Shown here piece by piece: positions 7,894 to 16,468 of a stretch of DNA of 64,000 bases. The position numbers and the translations under genes were made by a program. Source of the stretch: M3007 sp964589365 (GTDB taxonomy: Bacteria; Bacteroidota; Bacteroidia; Chitinophagales; Saprospiraceae); the NCBI GenBank assembly GCA_964589365.1, contig CAZPTQ010000002.1, positions 4,959-68,958 on the forward strand, read 5' to 3'. The notes under the pieces are model-generated. The model worked only from the letters and a program-made list of their open reading frames with translations, was not told the DNA's origin and did no database searches. Each line of letters opens with the position of its first letter. Position 1 is the stretch's first letter.

Positions 7894-9705
7894 ATGAAGA
7901 ACATCCGCAACGTCGCAATCATCGCCCACGTAGACCACGGCAAAACCACTCTTGTGGACAAAATGATCCTCGCTTCTCAGATATTCAAGGAGCACGAGAT
8001 GACTGGCGACCTTATGCTTGACAACAACGATTTGGAGCGGGAGCGTGGCATCACCATCCTTTCCAAAAACGTTTCAATCAACTTTAGAGGGACAAAAATC
8101 AACGTAATTGACACGCCAGGTCACGCCGACTTTGGTGGAGAGGTAGAGCGCGTACTCAACATGGCCGATGGTGTGCTCCTCCTGGTGGACGCTTTCGAAG
8201 GCCCTATGCCCCAAACCCGTTTCGTTTTGCAGAAGGCTTTGGAGATGGGCAAAAAACCCATCGTAGTTATTAATAAGGTAGACAAGCCAAACTGCAACCC
8301 CGACTGGGCACACGAACAGGTGTTTGACCTTATGCACTCTTTGGGCGCTACCGAGGAGCAACTTGATTTTCCCGTTGTTTTCGGCTCCGCCAAACAAAGC
8401 TGGATGGCACACGACTGGAAAAACCCTGCCACCGATATTATTACCCTGCTCGAAGACATTGTAAAATATATCCCTGAACCACAAGTTGCAGAGGGAAACA
8501 CCCAAATGTTGGTGACTTCCCTGGACTTTTCAACCTTCATCGGGCGTATCGCTGTGGGTCGCCTGTTGCGCGGCAAACTTGTGGCAAACCAGCCAGTTAC
8601 GCTGTGTAAAAAAGATGGCAAGATGTTGAAGCACCGCATCAAGCAATTGTTTGTATTTGACGGTCTTGCCAAGAAAGAGGTAAAAGAAGTAGAGCCGGGT
8701 GATATTTGTGCAGTGGTTGGTGTAGACGGTTTTGAGATTGGCGATACCATTGCAGACTATGACAATCCAGAAGCGCTCGCGCCCATCTCGATTGATGAGC
8801 CGACAATGTCCATGATTTTCACCATCAACGATTCGCCGTTTTTTGGTCAGGAAGGCAAGTTTGTAACCAGCCGCCATGTGCGCGAACGTTTGGAAAAAGA
8901 ACTCGAAAAGAATTTGGCAATGCGCATGGAAGACACCAACTCTGCCGACTCCTTTATGGTGTTCGGTCGTGGCGTGTTGCACCTTTCCATCCTGATCGAG
9001 ACCATGCGTCGTGAAGGCTACGAACTTCAAATTGGCCAACCGCGTGTAATCGTGAAAACGATCAACGGCCAGAAGTGCGAGCCAATTGAAGAACTCACCA
9101 TTGACGTGCCAGAATCAACCAGCGGCAAGTGCATTGAATTCGTGACACGCCGCAAGGGTGTAATGACCAGTATGGAACCCAAAGGCGACCGCTTCTTTTT
9201 GCGCTTCGAGATCCCAGCAAGAGGCATCATCGGCCTCCGCTCCAACATCCTTACAGCTACCCAGGGTGAGGCGATCATGACACACCGCTTTAAAGGCTAT
9301 GAACCTTGGCGCGGCGACATCGGCGGTCGCCAAAACGGCTCGCTGATCTCCATGGAAACAGGAAACGCTTTTGCTTATTCTCTCGACAATTTGCAAGACC
9401 GTGGCACCTTCTTTATCGAACCGGGTGAAGAGGTGTACGAAGGCCAGGTTATTGGCGAAAACAACCGCCCGATGGATTTGGTCATCAATGTGACCAAAGC
9501 TAAAAAACTCACCAACCATCGCGCTTCAGGCGCTGACGATAAAACTTCTTTGCCGCCTGCCCAACGTTTTACCCTTGAAGAAGCACTCGAATACATTCAA
9601 GAAGACGAATATGTGGAATTGACGCCTAAAAGCATCCGCTTGCGTAAAGTCTATCTCAAAGATTTCGAGCGTAAAAAATCCGAGAAGGGTTTATCAGTAG
9701 CCTAA
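7894..9705 (+). CDS. typA: Ribosome-associated translational GTPase TypA/BipA
   Basis: A full-length (603 residues) member of the TypA/BipA family, which binds the 70S ribosome and helps 50S assembly and stress adaptation. GTPase motifs are G1 'AHVDHGKTTL' (11-20), the effector-region threonine in 'ERGIT' (50-54), G3 'DTPGHADF' (73-80) and G4 'NKVD' (127-130). The C-terminal family signature includes 'GIIGLRSNILTATQGEAIMTH' and the 'NGSLIS' stretch. The ATG at 7894 begins the canonical 'MKNIRNVAIIAH'. It is monocistronic with its own promoter-like motif. Confidence 0.97.
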   Translation: MKNIRNVAIIAHVDHGKTTLVDKMILASQIFKEHEMTGDLMLDNNDLERERGITILSKNVSINFRGTKINVIDTPGHADFGGEVERVLNMADGVLLLVDAFEGPMPQTRFVLQKALEMGKKPIVVINKVDKPNCNPDWAHEQVFDLMHSLGATEEQLDFPVVFGSAKQSWMAHDWKNPATDIITLLEDIVKYIPEPQVAEGNTQMLVTSLDFSTFIGRIAVGRLLRGKLVANQPVTLCKKDGKMLKHRIKQLFVFDGLAKKEVKEVEPGDICAVVGVDGFEIGDTIADYDNPEALAPISIDEPTMSMIFTINDSPFFGQEGKFVTSRHVRERLEKELEKNLAMRMEDTNSADSFMVFGRGVLHLSILIETMRREGYELQIGQPRVIVKTINGQKCEPIEELTIDVPESTSGKCIEFVTRRKGVMTSMEPKGDRFFLRFEIPARGIIGLRSNILTATQGEAIMTHRFKGYEPWRGDIGGRQNGSLISMETGNAFAYSLDNLQDRGTFFIEPGEEVYEGQVIGENNRPMDLVINVTKAKKLTNHRASGADDKTSLPPAQRFTLEEALEYIQEDEYVELTPKSIRLRKVYLKDFERKKSEKGLSVA

Positions 9706-9814
9706 AAGGGGTGCAAGTGTGTGGAATTGTCCATTTTTAGAGTTCCCTGCTCCACCGCTTTTCCTGTTTCGTTCGGAAAAATTTTGTAAAACCCTCTTGT
9801 TTGTCTGGAAATTT

Positions 9815-9823
9815 TACTTTTGC
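9815..9823 (+). promoter_or_regulatory. Bacteroidota -7 element upstream of queA
   Basis: TACTTTTGC is identical to the motif before typA and matches TAnnTTTG. A TTG at 9797-9799 lies only 15 nt upstream, closer than the usual 19-21, so the match is partial. It lies 154 nt before the queA ATG. Confidence 0.4.
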
Positions 9824-9976
9824 AGCCGTTTTTGGCTGGAGAAAATTTTTTCAAACATGGAAATTCACTTAATAAGCCCTTTATTTTATTGAAAATACCA
9901 GTTTTTCCAAAATCAAAACAGCCAACAAAGGGTTTTACGAAAACTGAATTTGCCCAAAGTGCCTGACAAATAAACT

Positions 9977-11041
9977 ATGCGTACCAAACTATCCCAGTTC
10001 AATTTTGATCTTCCCGCCGAATTGGTGGCCCAATATCCTGCAGAAGAGCGCGATCAAAGCCGCCTTATGGTGTTGCATCGCAAAACGGGAAAAATCGAAC
10101 ACAAGATTTTCAAAGATATCCTCGGCTATTTCGGTGACGGGGATACTATGATTTTCAACAACACAAAAGTTTTCCCGGCAAGGCTTTTTGGGCAAAAAGA
10201 AAAAACCGGCGCTAAAATCGAAGTGTTTCTGCTCCGCGAACTCAACCACGACGCACGCCTTTGGGATGTGCTGGTTGACCCTGCCCGCAAAATCCGCGTA
10301 GGCAACAAGCTGTATTTTGAAGACGAACACGGCAACGATGCGCTTGTGGCGGAGGTAGTGGACAACACCACTTCGCGCGGACGTACCATCCGTTTTCTTT
10401 TTGATGGCTCCGATCAGGATTTCATTGACGAAATCATTAAACTTGGCAATACTCCCCTGCCAAAATACATTGAGCGGGAGCCGGAAGCCATTGACCGCGA
10501 ACGGTATCAGACCATCTACGCCAAAGAGATGGGTGCAGTAGCCGCCCCCACGGCAGGACTTCACTTCAGCCGCGAACTGATGAAACGCCTCGAGCTCAAA
10601 GGAGTGAATTTTGCTGAACTTACTTTGCATATCGGCTTGGGCACTTTCCGCACCATTGATGTGGAAGATTTGTCAAAGCACAAAATGGAAGCCGAGTACT
10701 TCAAAATCACTCAGGCAGCAGCCGAAACCGTCAACAAAAGCCTCTTGGCCGATAAGAAAGTGTGCGCCGTTGGTACCACCACGATGCGCTCTATCGAAAC
10801 CTCTGTGAGCGCCGAGCGTCTGCTTAAACAAGTGGAAGGATGGACCAACAAGTTCATTTATCCACCCTACGAATTTAGCATCGCCAATTGTATGGTCACC
10901 AATTTCCATCTTCCAAAATCCAGCCTACTTATCATGGTTTCGGCTTTTGGTGGTTTTGACCTGGTGATGGAAGCCTACCATCAGGCTGTAAAAGAAAAAT
11001 ACCGCTTTTTCAGTTACGGCGACGCAATGCTGATTCTTTGA
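9977..11041 (+). CDS. queA: S-adenosylmethionine:tRNA ribosyltransferase-isomerase QueA
   Basis: This 354-residue enzyme transfers and isomerises the ribosyl moiety of SAM onto preQ1 in tRNA to make epoxyqueuosine. Typical features are the N terminus 'LSQFNFDLPAELVAQYPAEERDQSRLM', 'GDGDTMIFNNTKVFPARL', 'YQTIYAKEMGAVAAPTAGLHF' and the C-terminal 'TNFHLPKSSLLIMVSAF'. Length equals that of E. coli QueA. No other queuosine gene is adjacent. The start is the only ATG consistent with the conserved N terminus. Confidence 0.96.
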   Translation: MRTKLSQFNFDLPAELVAQYPAEERDQSRLMVLHRKTGKIEHKIFKDILGYFGDGDTMIFNNTKVFPARLFGQKEKTGAKIEVFLLRELNHDARLWDVLVDPARKIRVGNKLYFEDEHGNDALVAEVVDNTTSRGRTIRFLFDGSDQDFIDEIIKLGNTPLPKYIEREPEAIDRERYQTIYAKEMGAVAAPTAGLHFSRELMKRLELKGVNFAELTLHIGLGTFRTIDVEDLSKHKMEAEYFKITQAAAETVNKSLLADKKVCAVGTTTMRSIETSVSAERLLKQVEGWTNKFIYPPYEFSIANCMVTNFHLPKSSLLIMVSAFGGFDLVMEAYHQAVKEKYRFFSYGDAMLIL

Positions 11042-11055
11042 TAATCAGAAATTTA

Positions 11056-11106
11056 GATATTGAGATATTTTAAACCGGACACGGGTCATAAAAATATCTC
11101 AATATC
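11056..11106. terminator. 16-bp perfect A/T-rich hairpin after queA
   Basis: Arms 11056-11071 and 11091-11106 are perfectly complementary over 16 bp with a 19-nt loop; a short T-run follows at 11119-11123. It lies 15 nt after the queA stop and may end that transcript, although the arms are A/T-rich. Confidence 0.5.
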
Positions 11107-11141
11107 CTACTATCCAAATTTTTAAAACAAAAGAACCACCT

Positions 11142-11363
11142 ATGTATTGGACACTTGAACTGGCCTCCTATCTGGAAGAGGCTCCGTGGCCAGCCTCTAA
11201 AGACGAACTGATTGACTACGCCATTCGCTCCGGCTCTCCGGCTGAGGTCATCGAAAACCTGGAAGAACTCGAAGAAGATGGCGAGCTTTACGAGGGCATA
11301 GAAGATATTTGGCCGGACTATCCGCGCCACGACGACTTCTTCTTCAACGAGGACGAGTATTGA
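11142..11363 (+). CDS. DUF2795 domain protein
   Basis: A very acidic 73-residue protein, 'MYWTLELASYLEEAPWPASKDELIDYAIRSG' and onward, matching the small DUF2795 family found throughout Bacteroidota. The pattern (tyrosine/leucine near the N terminus, 'PASKDELIDYA', 'EVIENLEEL') recalls a compact helical winged-helix-like fold. Function is unknown. It lies about 100 nt after queA, separated by a hairpin, so it may be expressed independently. Confidence 0.85.
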   Translation: MYWTLELASYLEEAPWPASKDELIDYAIRSGSPAEVIENLEELEEDGELYEGIEDIWPDYPRHDDFFFNEDEY

Positions 11364-11402
11364 CGGCCTTTGGCTTTCAAAGGCTTTAATTTTTATCCCA
11401 AA

Positions 11403-11440
11403 AAAGAGGCCGATTCCGCAAACACGGAATCGGCCTCTTT
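11403..11440. terminator. Bidirectional terminator between DUF2795 gene and hemD
   Basis: Perfect 16-bp arms (11403-11418 and 11425-11440) enclose a 6-nt loop. A-run and T-run flanks make it work from either side, as expected between convergent genes. Confidence 0.85.
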
Positions 11441-11464
11441 ACATATCCAGAAATTCGTTGAAGA

Positions 11465-12253
11465 TCAGTTCTTATTCGCTACCTTCAAATAATTCTCCAA
11501 AGCCACCGCAATAGAAGGCGCTTCGGGCGTTCCGGCCTGAATGCTCACTTTCATCCCACGGTCTGTCACGGCTTTCAAAGCCGCCGAGCCAAAGACGCAT
11601 ATTCGGCGGTCTTCCTGTTTGAAATCAGGGAATTGCTCGAACATAGACTTGATCTCGTTGGCGGAAAAGAACGCGATAATGTCGTACTTGATGTCTTTCA
11701 GGGTAGAAAGATCGTTATTTACGGTACGGTACATCACTGCTTCCTGAATGGGCACTTTCATATCCCTGAAAAAGCGCGTCACATCAGGGTTACCCTGGTC
11801 GCCACAAGGGAGATAAAACTTTTCTTCTTTGTTGCGAAGGATGTACGATTTCAGGTCAAGGACAGACTTAGTGCCGTTGAAAACCTTTCGCTTGCGGAAG
11901 TTGATAAATTTCTGGAGGTAATTGGCAATAGCCTCTGTTGCGCAGAAGTACTTTGTTTCGTCCGACATTTTGATGCGCATTTCGGCGCAAAGTCGGAAGA
12001 AGTGATCTACGGCATTTTTACTGGTGAAAAGAATTGCTGTGTAATCATTAGGGTACACGCGGTTTTTGCGATACTCCTTTTCTGTCAGGCCCTCTACCGT
12101 CACAAAAGGTACAAAGTCAATGTGAACACCAAAGCGCTTTTCGATTTCGTCGTAAGCAGTTCGCACGGCGGGTTGGCCTTGCGAAACGAGGATGTTTTGG
12201 ACTTTGTGGGGGGTAGAATCCTGAACAGGTGCAGCACTAGCAGTTGCAGACAT
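11465..12253 (-). CDS. hemD: Uroporphyrinogen-III synthase
   Basis: This 262-residue protein matches the Bacteroidota form of HemD, which cyclises hydroxymethylbilane with inversion of ring D in haem biosynthesis. Recognisable segments are 'VQNILVSQGQP', 'YTAILFTSKNAVDHFFRLC', 'YLPCGDQGNPDVTRFFRDM', 'DIIAFFSANEIKSMFEQFPDF' and 'RICVFGSAALKAVTDRGM'. HemD sequences diverge widely, so the family call rests on this pattern plus the DUF4271 neighbour, a common Bacteroidota pairing. Start ATG at 12253; the first 15 residues are poorly conserved. Confidence 0.88.
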   Translation of the reverse strand: MSATASAAPVQDSTPHKVQNILVSQGQPAVRTAYDEIEKRFGVHIDFVPFVTVEGLTEKEYRKNRVYPNDYTAILFTSKNAVDHFFRLCAEMRIKMSDETKYFCATEAIANYLQKFINFRKRKVFNGTKSVLDLKSYILRNKEEKFYLPCGDQGNPDVTRFFRDMKVPIQEAVMYRTVNNDLSTLKDIKYDIIAFFSANEIKSMFEQFPDFKQEDRRICVFGSAALKAVTDRGMKVSIQAGTPEAPSIAVALENYLKVANKN

Positions 12254-12365
12254 TCGGGAGTGCGTTTTGTGTGTAATTTGTGTAAATTTGAACAGTTTGT
12301 GAGATTGAAATGCTCAGCCCAAAATGCATTTAGCAAAGAAAAAGTTCGGTTAAAAACTTCCACTT

Positions 12366-13271
12366 TTACGCTGTCTGCATCAGTGCGAGTTTCACCAAAA
12401 GCAATATCGGGGCAATTTCGACGGTGCAAAAGTACAACAAAAAGTGAAATGGGCTTTGCGATAAAAATTTAAGGCCAATCGCGCTTGCCCGCAGGCTACG
12501 GTATGCATAAAAAATGGCCACCAAACCCAGCATCCAGGACACCAGAAGCAGCTGCTGGCCGCCAGTTTCAGCTGAAAAAGCGATAAAAAGATTGAACGGA
12601 ACGAGAAACAAGCCCAACACGCAGTTGAAGATGATGATCAAAAAATTGTACTTACGGACTTCTGCATCAAGTGGAAATAGTGCGCGTACGATTCCAAGCA
12701 TCAAATGTTTGGAAAGGAAAGCAACTACAGCACCGCCCAAACAAATGAGCAAAAACCAAATGTTGTTGAAATCCTCTTTCTGAAAAACACGGGTAACTAG
12801 AAATACAAAAATGCCTGCGTTGAACAGGAAATTGACATAAAGCAGATAGTAAGGGGTCGTGCCCACAAAACCAGAAGCCTCGCGCTGCGCTACCGAAAAC
12901 CCGTTGTCGTGCAGAAAGCCCGCCCATGCTTTGCCAACGGCATTTCGGTTGGAAGCCACAGAAAAGGTAAGAAAAGCAAAGGCGGTCAGCAAAAGAACAG
13001 CCATTATACTCCCTGAAAGCCCACCGCCGCGGGGCAGCACCGAAAAGGGCTTGAAAGTTTCTGTCTTGTTTTCGGCCAATGATTCTGTTGCGACGGGGGC
13101 ACGGTGTGGTACCACATCAAAAGGGTTGGCTGGTGGGAGGGAAATTCCATTGGCGGCAAGCACTTCTTTTGGCAGGCGATGCAGTAGTTCAAATGGATTG
13201 GCAGCATTTTGCCCTTGCGCTGCCGCACAAAAGCCCATTAATACCAGCACAAAAAACTTCTGATGAAACAT
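12366..13271 (-). CDS. DUF4271 integral membrane protein
   Basis: This 301-residue protein has a signal peptide ('MGFCAAAQG'), a linker of about 60 residues, then about seven hydrophobic segments, including 'IMAVLLLTAFAFLTFSVAS', 'IWFLLICLGGAVVAFLS' and 'VEIAPILLLVKLALM'. The pattern fits DUF4271, a Bacteroidota inner-membrane family often placed immediately upstream of uroporphyrinogen-III synthase, as here (112 nt gap, same strand). Function is unknown; a role linked to haem or envelope maintenance is only guilt by association. Confidence 0.82.
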   Translation of the reverse strand: MFHQKFFVLVLMGFCAAAQGQNAANPFELLHRLPKEVLAANGISLPPANPFDVVPHRAPVATESLAENKTETFKPFSVLPRGGGLSGSIMAVLLLTAFAFLTFSVASNRNAVGKAWAGFLHDNGFSVAQREASGFVGTTPYYLLYVNFLFNAGIFVFLVTRVFQKEDFNNIWFLLICLGGAVVAFLSKHLMLGIVRALFPLDAEVRKYNFLIIIFNCVLGLFLVPFNLFIAFSAETGGQQLLLVSWMLGLVAIFYAYRSLRASAIGLKFLSQSPFHFLLYFCTVEIAPILLLVKLALMQTA

Positions 13272-13341
13272 GGCGCAAAGTTACACGAATGATTTTTGAA
13301 AAAAATTCAAACCCTGTTTTCCCATTTGATAAAAGTGCGCG

Positions 13342-13350
13342 TATCTTTGC
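13342..13350 (+). promoter_or_regulatory. -7 promoter element of tRNA-Phe
   Basis: TATCTTTGC matches TAnnTTTGC exactly and lies 21 nt upstream of the mature tRNA 5' end, a suitable position for transcription of the tRNA. The -33 region is T-rich but lacks a clean TTG. Confidence 0.6.
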
Positions 13351-13370
13351 GTCCGCTTTTCAGCAGGTTC

Positions 13371-13443
13371 GGTGTCTTAGCTCAGCTGGTAGAGCAATGG
13401 ACTGAAAATCCATGTGTCCCCGGTTCGATTCCGGGAGATACCA
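13371..13443 (+). tRNA. tRNA-Phe (anticodon GAA)
   Basis: The acceptor stem GGTGTCT pairs with AGATACC with one G-U pair. The D-arm contains AGCTCAGCTGGTAGAGC, the anticodon loop CTGAAAA sits on stem ATGGA/TCCAT and gives anticodon GAA, and the T-arm is CCCGG-TTCGATT-CCGGG. The discriminator is A, and CCA is encoded at 13444-13446. Confidence 0.97.
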
Positions 13444-13448
13444 CCAGA

Positions 13449-13486
13449 AATCCCGGAGATCGCAAGATTCCGGGATTTTGTTTTTT
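13449..13486 (+). terminator. Intrinsic terminator of tRNA-Phe
   Basis: The 9-bp arms AATCCCGGA (13449-13457) and TCCGGGATT (13469-13477) are followed by TTGTTTTTT. It lies 3 nt after the encoded CCA. Confidence 0.85.
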
Positions 13487-13492
13487 GTGTGG

Positions 13493-13592
13493 ATTTGGGG
13501 ATGTTGGGGATTTGGGGATTTTTTTTGGTCAAGCTTGGTTGCTCGAATAACCAAATACTCAAATAACCTAATCACCCAATACTCGAACAAAC
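13493..13592. repeat. Low-complexity 'GGGGATTTGG ... CCAAATACTC' repeat
   Basis: The stretch consists of repeats of the type GATTTGGGG, then CAAGCTTGG, then CTCGAATAACCAAATACTCAAATAACC. The segment 13530-13557 is shared, with a few differences, with 20198-20225. It fills the gap between tRNA-Phe and lpxK and belongs to a dispersed family described in the findings. Confidence 0.75.
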
Positions 13593-13598
13593 AACACC

Positions 13599-14666
13599 AT
13601 GTCCGAAGATATCGTCATCCGAATTTTACTTTTACCCTTAGCCCTGCTATATGGGCTTGGTGTGGGGTTTCGCAACCTTATGTATCGTGTGGGCATTTTG
13701 CGGAGTGTTCGGTTCGACTTGCCCGTTATTTCGGTGGGCAACCTTTCGATGGGAGGCGCAGGAAAATCGCCCCATATCGAATACCTGATCCGATGGCTCG
13801 ACGATTTTCTGGAAGTAGGGGTACTGAGTCGCGGTTATGGCCGTAACACCTCCGGATACCGTCCAGTGACAACGATTGACACCGCAGAAATGGTTGGCGA
13901 TGAGCCGTTACAGTTCAAACGAAAATTTCCCAATGTTCCGATCTGCGTGAGCGAAAGTCGGGCCCTGGGCGTGCCCGAATTGGTAAAAAGAAATCCCGAA
14001 ATCCAATGCGTCTTGCTCGACGACGCCTTTCAACATTTGGCCGTCACGCCAGTACTGAACATCCTCCTCACCGAATTTGCGCACCCTTTCACCCGCGATT
14101 GGCTGCTGCCTTCGGGGCGGTTGCGGGAAGGTCGTTACAATTACCGCCGCGCCGATATTATCATCGTGACCAAATGCCCGCCAGATTTCTCCGTGTTGCA
14201 GCGACAGAAATTGGTGCAGGAAATTGACCCTTTCCCTCGTCAACACGTTTTCTTTTCCCGTTACCGATACGGGATACCCTACGATCTACTCCGCCCTGAT
14301 CTGCTCCGCCCGCTGGACCTGAATACCGATGTGCTGCTTGTAAGCGCCATTGCCAATACCGACTACCTGTTGAAGCACTTGGCCGTTTCTGTAAAATCCG
14401 CGCAAACACTCGAATTTGAAGATCACCACTTTTTTAAAGAAGACGAACTCTTGGATATGGTGCGCCGATTTGAGCGTTTGCCAGGGCGCAATAAAATTAT
14501 CCTCACGACTGAAAAAGATGCGATGCGGCTCGAATTGCATCAGGATTTTTTCTGGAAAAATGAACTGCCTGTTTTTGTGCTGCCCGTAGCGGTCGAATTC
14601 TGCGATGACGACGAACAGGCATTTCAGGAGGAGGTGAAGCGGGTTTTGCTGGACTTTAAAAGTTAG
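13599..14666 (+). CDS. lpxK: Tetraacyldisaccharide 4'-kinase LpxK
   Basis: This 355-residue inner-membrane-associated kinase phosphorylates the 4' position of the lipid A disaccharide. It has an N-terminal hydrophobic helix ('IRILLLPLALLYGLGVGFRN'), 'LPVISVGNLSMGGAGKSPHIEYL' carrying the P-loop, 'LSRGYGRNTSGYRPV', 'VGDEPLQF', and 'CVLLDDAFQHLAV' with the conserved DDxxQH. C-terminal 'IILTTEKDAMRL' is also typical. It indicates a Gram-negative lipid A pathway. The 3' end overlaps the convergent murQ by 4 nt. Confidence 0.95.
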   Translation: MSEDIVIRILLLPLALLYGLGVGFRNLMYRVGILRSVRFDLPVISVGNLSMGGAGKSPHIEYLIRWLDDFLEVGVLSRGYGRNTSGYRPVTTIDTAEMVGDEPLQFKRKFPNVPICVSESRALGVPELVKRNPEIQCVLLDDAFQHLAVTPVLNILLTEFAHPFTRDWLLPSGRLREGRYNYRRADIIIVTKCPPDFSVLQRQKLVQEIDPFPRQHVFFSRYRYGIPYDLLRPDLLRPLDLNTDVLLVSAIANTDYLLKHLAVSVKSAQTLEFEDHHFFKEDELLDMVRRFERLPGRNKIILTTEKDAMRLELHQDFFWKNELPVFVLPVAVEFCDDDEQAFQEEVKRVLLDFKS

Positions 14667-15472
14667 GCTCCCCCATACGCCCTCAAAGCGCCCCGCACAC
14701 TCCCAAATCGCAACAACAATTGTTTCGCGGCCTCGTATTCCAGCCCGGTAGCCTGCATCACCATTTTCGCGCCACGGTCCACCAACTTGTTGTTGCTCAG
14801 TTGCATATCTACCATTTTGTTGTCTTGCACTCGTCCGAGTTGAATCATAACGGCGGTGGAAATCATATTCAAAATCAGCTTTTGCGCCGTGCCGGCTTTC
14901 ATACGGCTGCTTCCGGTCAGGAATTCTGGCCCAACTACCGCAAGGATCGGAAAATCTGCCTCGGCCAACAAGGGCGCACCGGGATTGCAGGTAATGCACC
15001 CGGTGGCGATGCCCCGCTCGCGGCAAATACGGAGACCATGTACCACATAAGGCGTGGTACCCGATGCTGCGATCCCGATTACTGTGTCAAGCGAATCCAA
15101 TTGCCAGACGTTCAGGTCAGACCAGGCTTGTGTTTCGCTGTCTTCGGCGTTTTCCACGGGGTGGCGGATGGCACGGTCACCACCTGCAATGATGCCGATT
15201 ACCCATTCCGGCGGAGCGCCAAACGTGGGCGGGATTTCAGAAGCGTCTACCACACCGAGCCTGCCGCTGGTGCCCGCGCCAATGTAAAACAGCCTTCCCC
15301 CCTCTCGCATTTTGGGCACGATGGAGTGCACCAATGCTTCAATTTGTGGGATGGCTTTTTCAACTGCCAACGGCACAGTCTGGTCTTCAGCGTTTATGTT
15401 GACGAGCAAGTCCCGTACGCTCATTTTTTCCAAATGGCGGTACTTGGAAGAAGATTCGGTGATTTTTTCCAT
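14663..15472 (-). CDS. murQ: N-acetylmuramic acid 6-phosphate etherase MurQ
   Basis: This 269-residue enzyme cleaves the lactyl ether of MurNAc-6-phosphate during cell-wall recycling. The SIS domain shows 'GRLFYIGAGTSGRLGVVDASE', 'IPPTFGAP' and the family signature 'IAGGDRAIRHPVENAED', followed by 'GIAASGTTPYVVHGL' and 'GSSRMKAGTAQKLILNM'. It is slightly shorter than the E. coli protein (about 298) but retains the conserved blocks. The ATG at 15472 is preferred to a TTG one codon upstream. No PTS or kinase partner is adjacent. Confidence 0.95.
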   Translation of the reverse strand: MEKITESSSKYRHLEKMSVRDLLVNINAEDQTVPLAVEKAIPQIEALVHSIVPKMREGGRLFYIGAGTSGRLGVVDASEIPPTFGAPPEWVIGIIAGGDRAIRHPVENAEDSETQAWSDLNVWQLDSLDTVIGIAASGTTPYVVHGLRICRERGIATGCITCNPGAPLLAEADFPILAVVGPEFLTGSSRMKAGTAQKLILNMISTAVMIQLGRVQDNKMVDMQLSNNKLVDRGAKMVMQATGLEYEAAKQLLLRFGSVRGALRAYGGA

Positions 15473-15620
15473 CAAAATTTAAGGTTTATTCAAACTTGTT
15501 CGACAACCATTTGAGAATTTAACAAATATTCCGAAAGCCATAACAGGTTTTAAGTGAACTGGATATGCGGACTCCTGCACCTTGATGCAAGGTTTAGAAA
15601 ACAGTCAAAAACGAAAGATT

Positions 15621-16318
15621 ATGAACACCACGGTCCGAATCCTCGCCCCACTTTTTTTGTTGGCATTTTTGCTGACTGCTTGCCACACCGCTCAAAAGTA
15701 TGTTGAAAGCGGTGACTATGACAGCGCAATTGACCTTTGTGTCCGCAAATTAAAAGGCAAATCAAAAAAGAAACTGGAGTATGTGCAAGGCTTGGAACTT
15801 GCCTTCCGAAAAGCCCAAGCCCGCGACATTGGCTACGATCGAACAACTCAAGGCCGAGAACCGCCCAGAACGCTGGGAGCGCGTACACAAAATCCATCTG
15901 GACATTCGCAGCCGTCAAAACAAAGTGGCACCGCTCACCCCGCTGGTGGCCAAAAACAGCTATCGGGCCCAGTTCCAGTTTGTGGAAATTGCCGCCATGG
16001 AGCGCCAGAGCCGCGAAAAGGCTGCTGGCATTTGATAAAAGGGGGTTGGACAGCGAATGGCGGGAATTTTCTTTTGAAGAAAAACACGGCTTACACTATG
16101 ATTACAAGGCTGTTTACAACGTCCGCGATATTGACATCTGTCCCGAACGCGTACAGGAGCGGTCCTACATAGATGAAAAAAAGATTCAGGACGGTTGGGA
16201 TTATGTGCTGGATAGGCGCGGCAATGTGATGCAGGACGAAGATATGTTGGTACAAGCCGCAGAGCGCCTGAAACCGAATGTGAAAGAAGAACTCCGCCGG
16301 AGTAGAGCGATTCTTTGA
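15621..16318 (+). pseudogene. Decayed lipoprotein gene with several frameshifts and apparent internal deletions
   Basis: The gene starts as a normal lipoprotein: 'MNTTVRILAPLFLLAFLLTAC', then 'KYVESGDYDSAIDLCVRKLKG'. After 'KAQARD' (about 15826) coding sense continues in the next frame ('ATIEQLKAENRPERWERVHKI' to 'SREKAA', ending near 16020). It continues in the third frame with 'LLAFDKRGLDSEWREFSFEE', 'YKAVYNVRDIDICPERVQER' and 'DGWDYVLDRRGNVMQDEDMLVQAAERLKPNV', stopping at 16318. A further frame change may extend it ('VERFFEKATKQNLTE') to about 16380. From memory of the Bacteroidota family, about 100 residues are missing at two of the junctions. No intact reading frame exists, so it is non-functional unless the assembly is wrong. 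Confidence 0.75.
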
Positions 16319-16382
16319 AAAAGCTACCAAACAAAATTTGACAGAGACGACAATTGATTCACTTTTGAGACACCGCCATTTT

Positions 16383-16441
16383 ATAGGCCGCCCAACACTT
16401 TTCGAGCTTCGTAAGAAAATGTTACGCGGCCTATATTTTTT
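16383..16441 (+). terminator. Terminator-like hairpin before the beta-barrel gene
   Basis: ATAGGCCGC (16383-16391) pairs with GCGGCCTAT (16426-16434), followed by a run of six T. The 34-nt loop is long, so efficiency is uncertain. It follows the decayed lipoprotein gene. Confidence 0.5.
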
Positions 16442-16468
16442 GCCGATTTTTGCGCAAAATTTTTCTCC

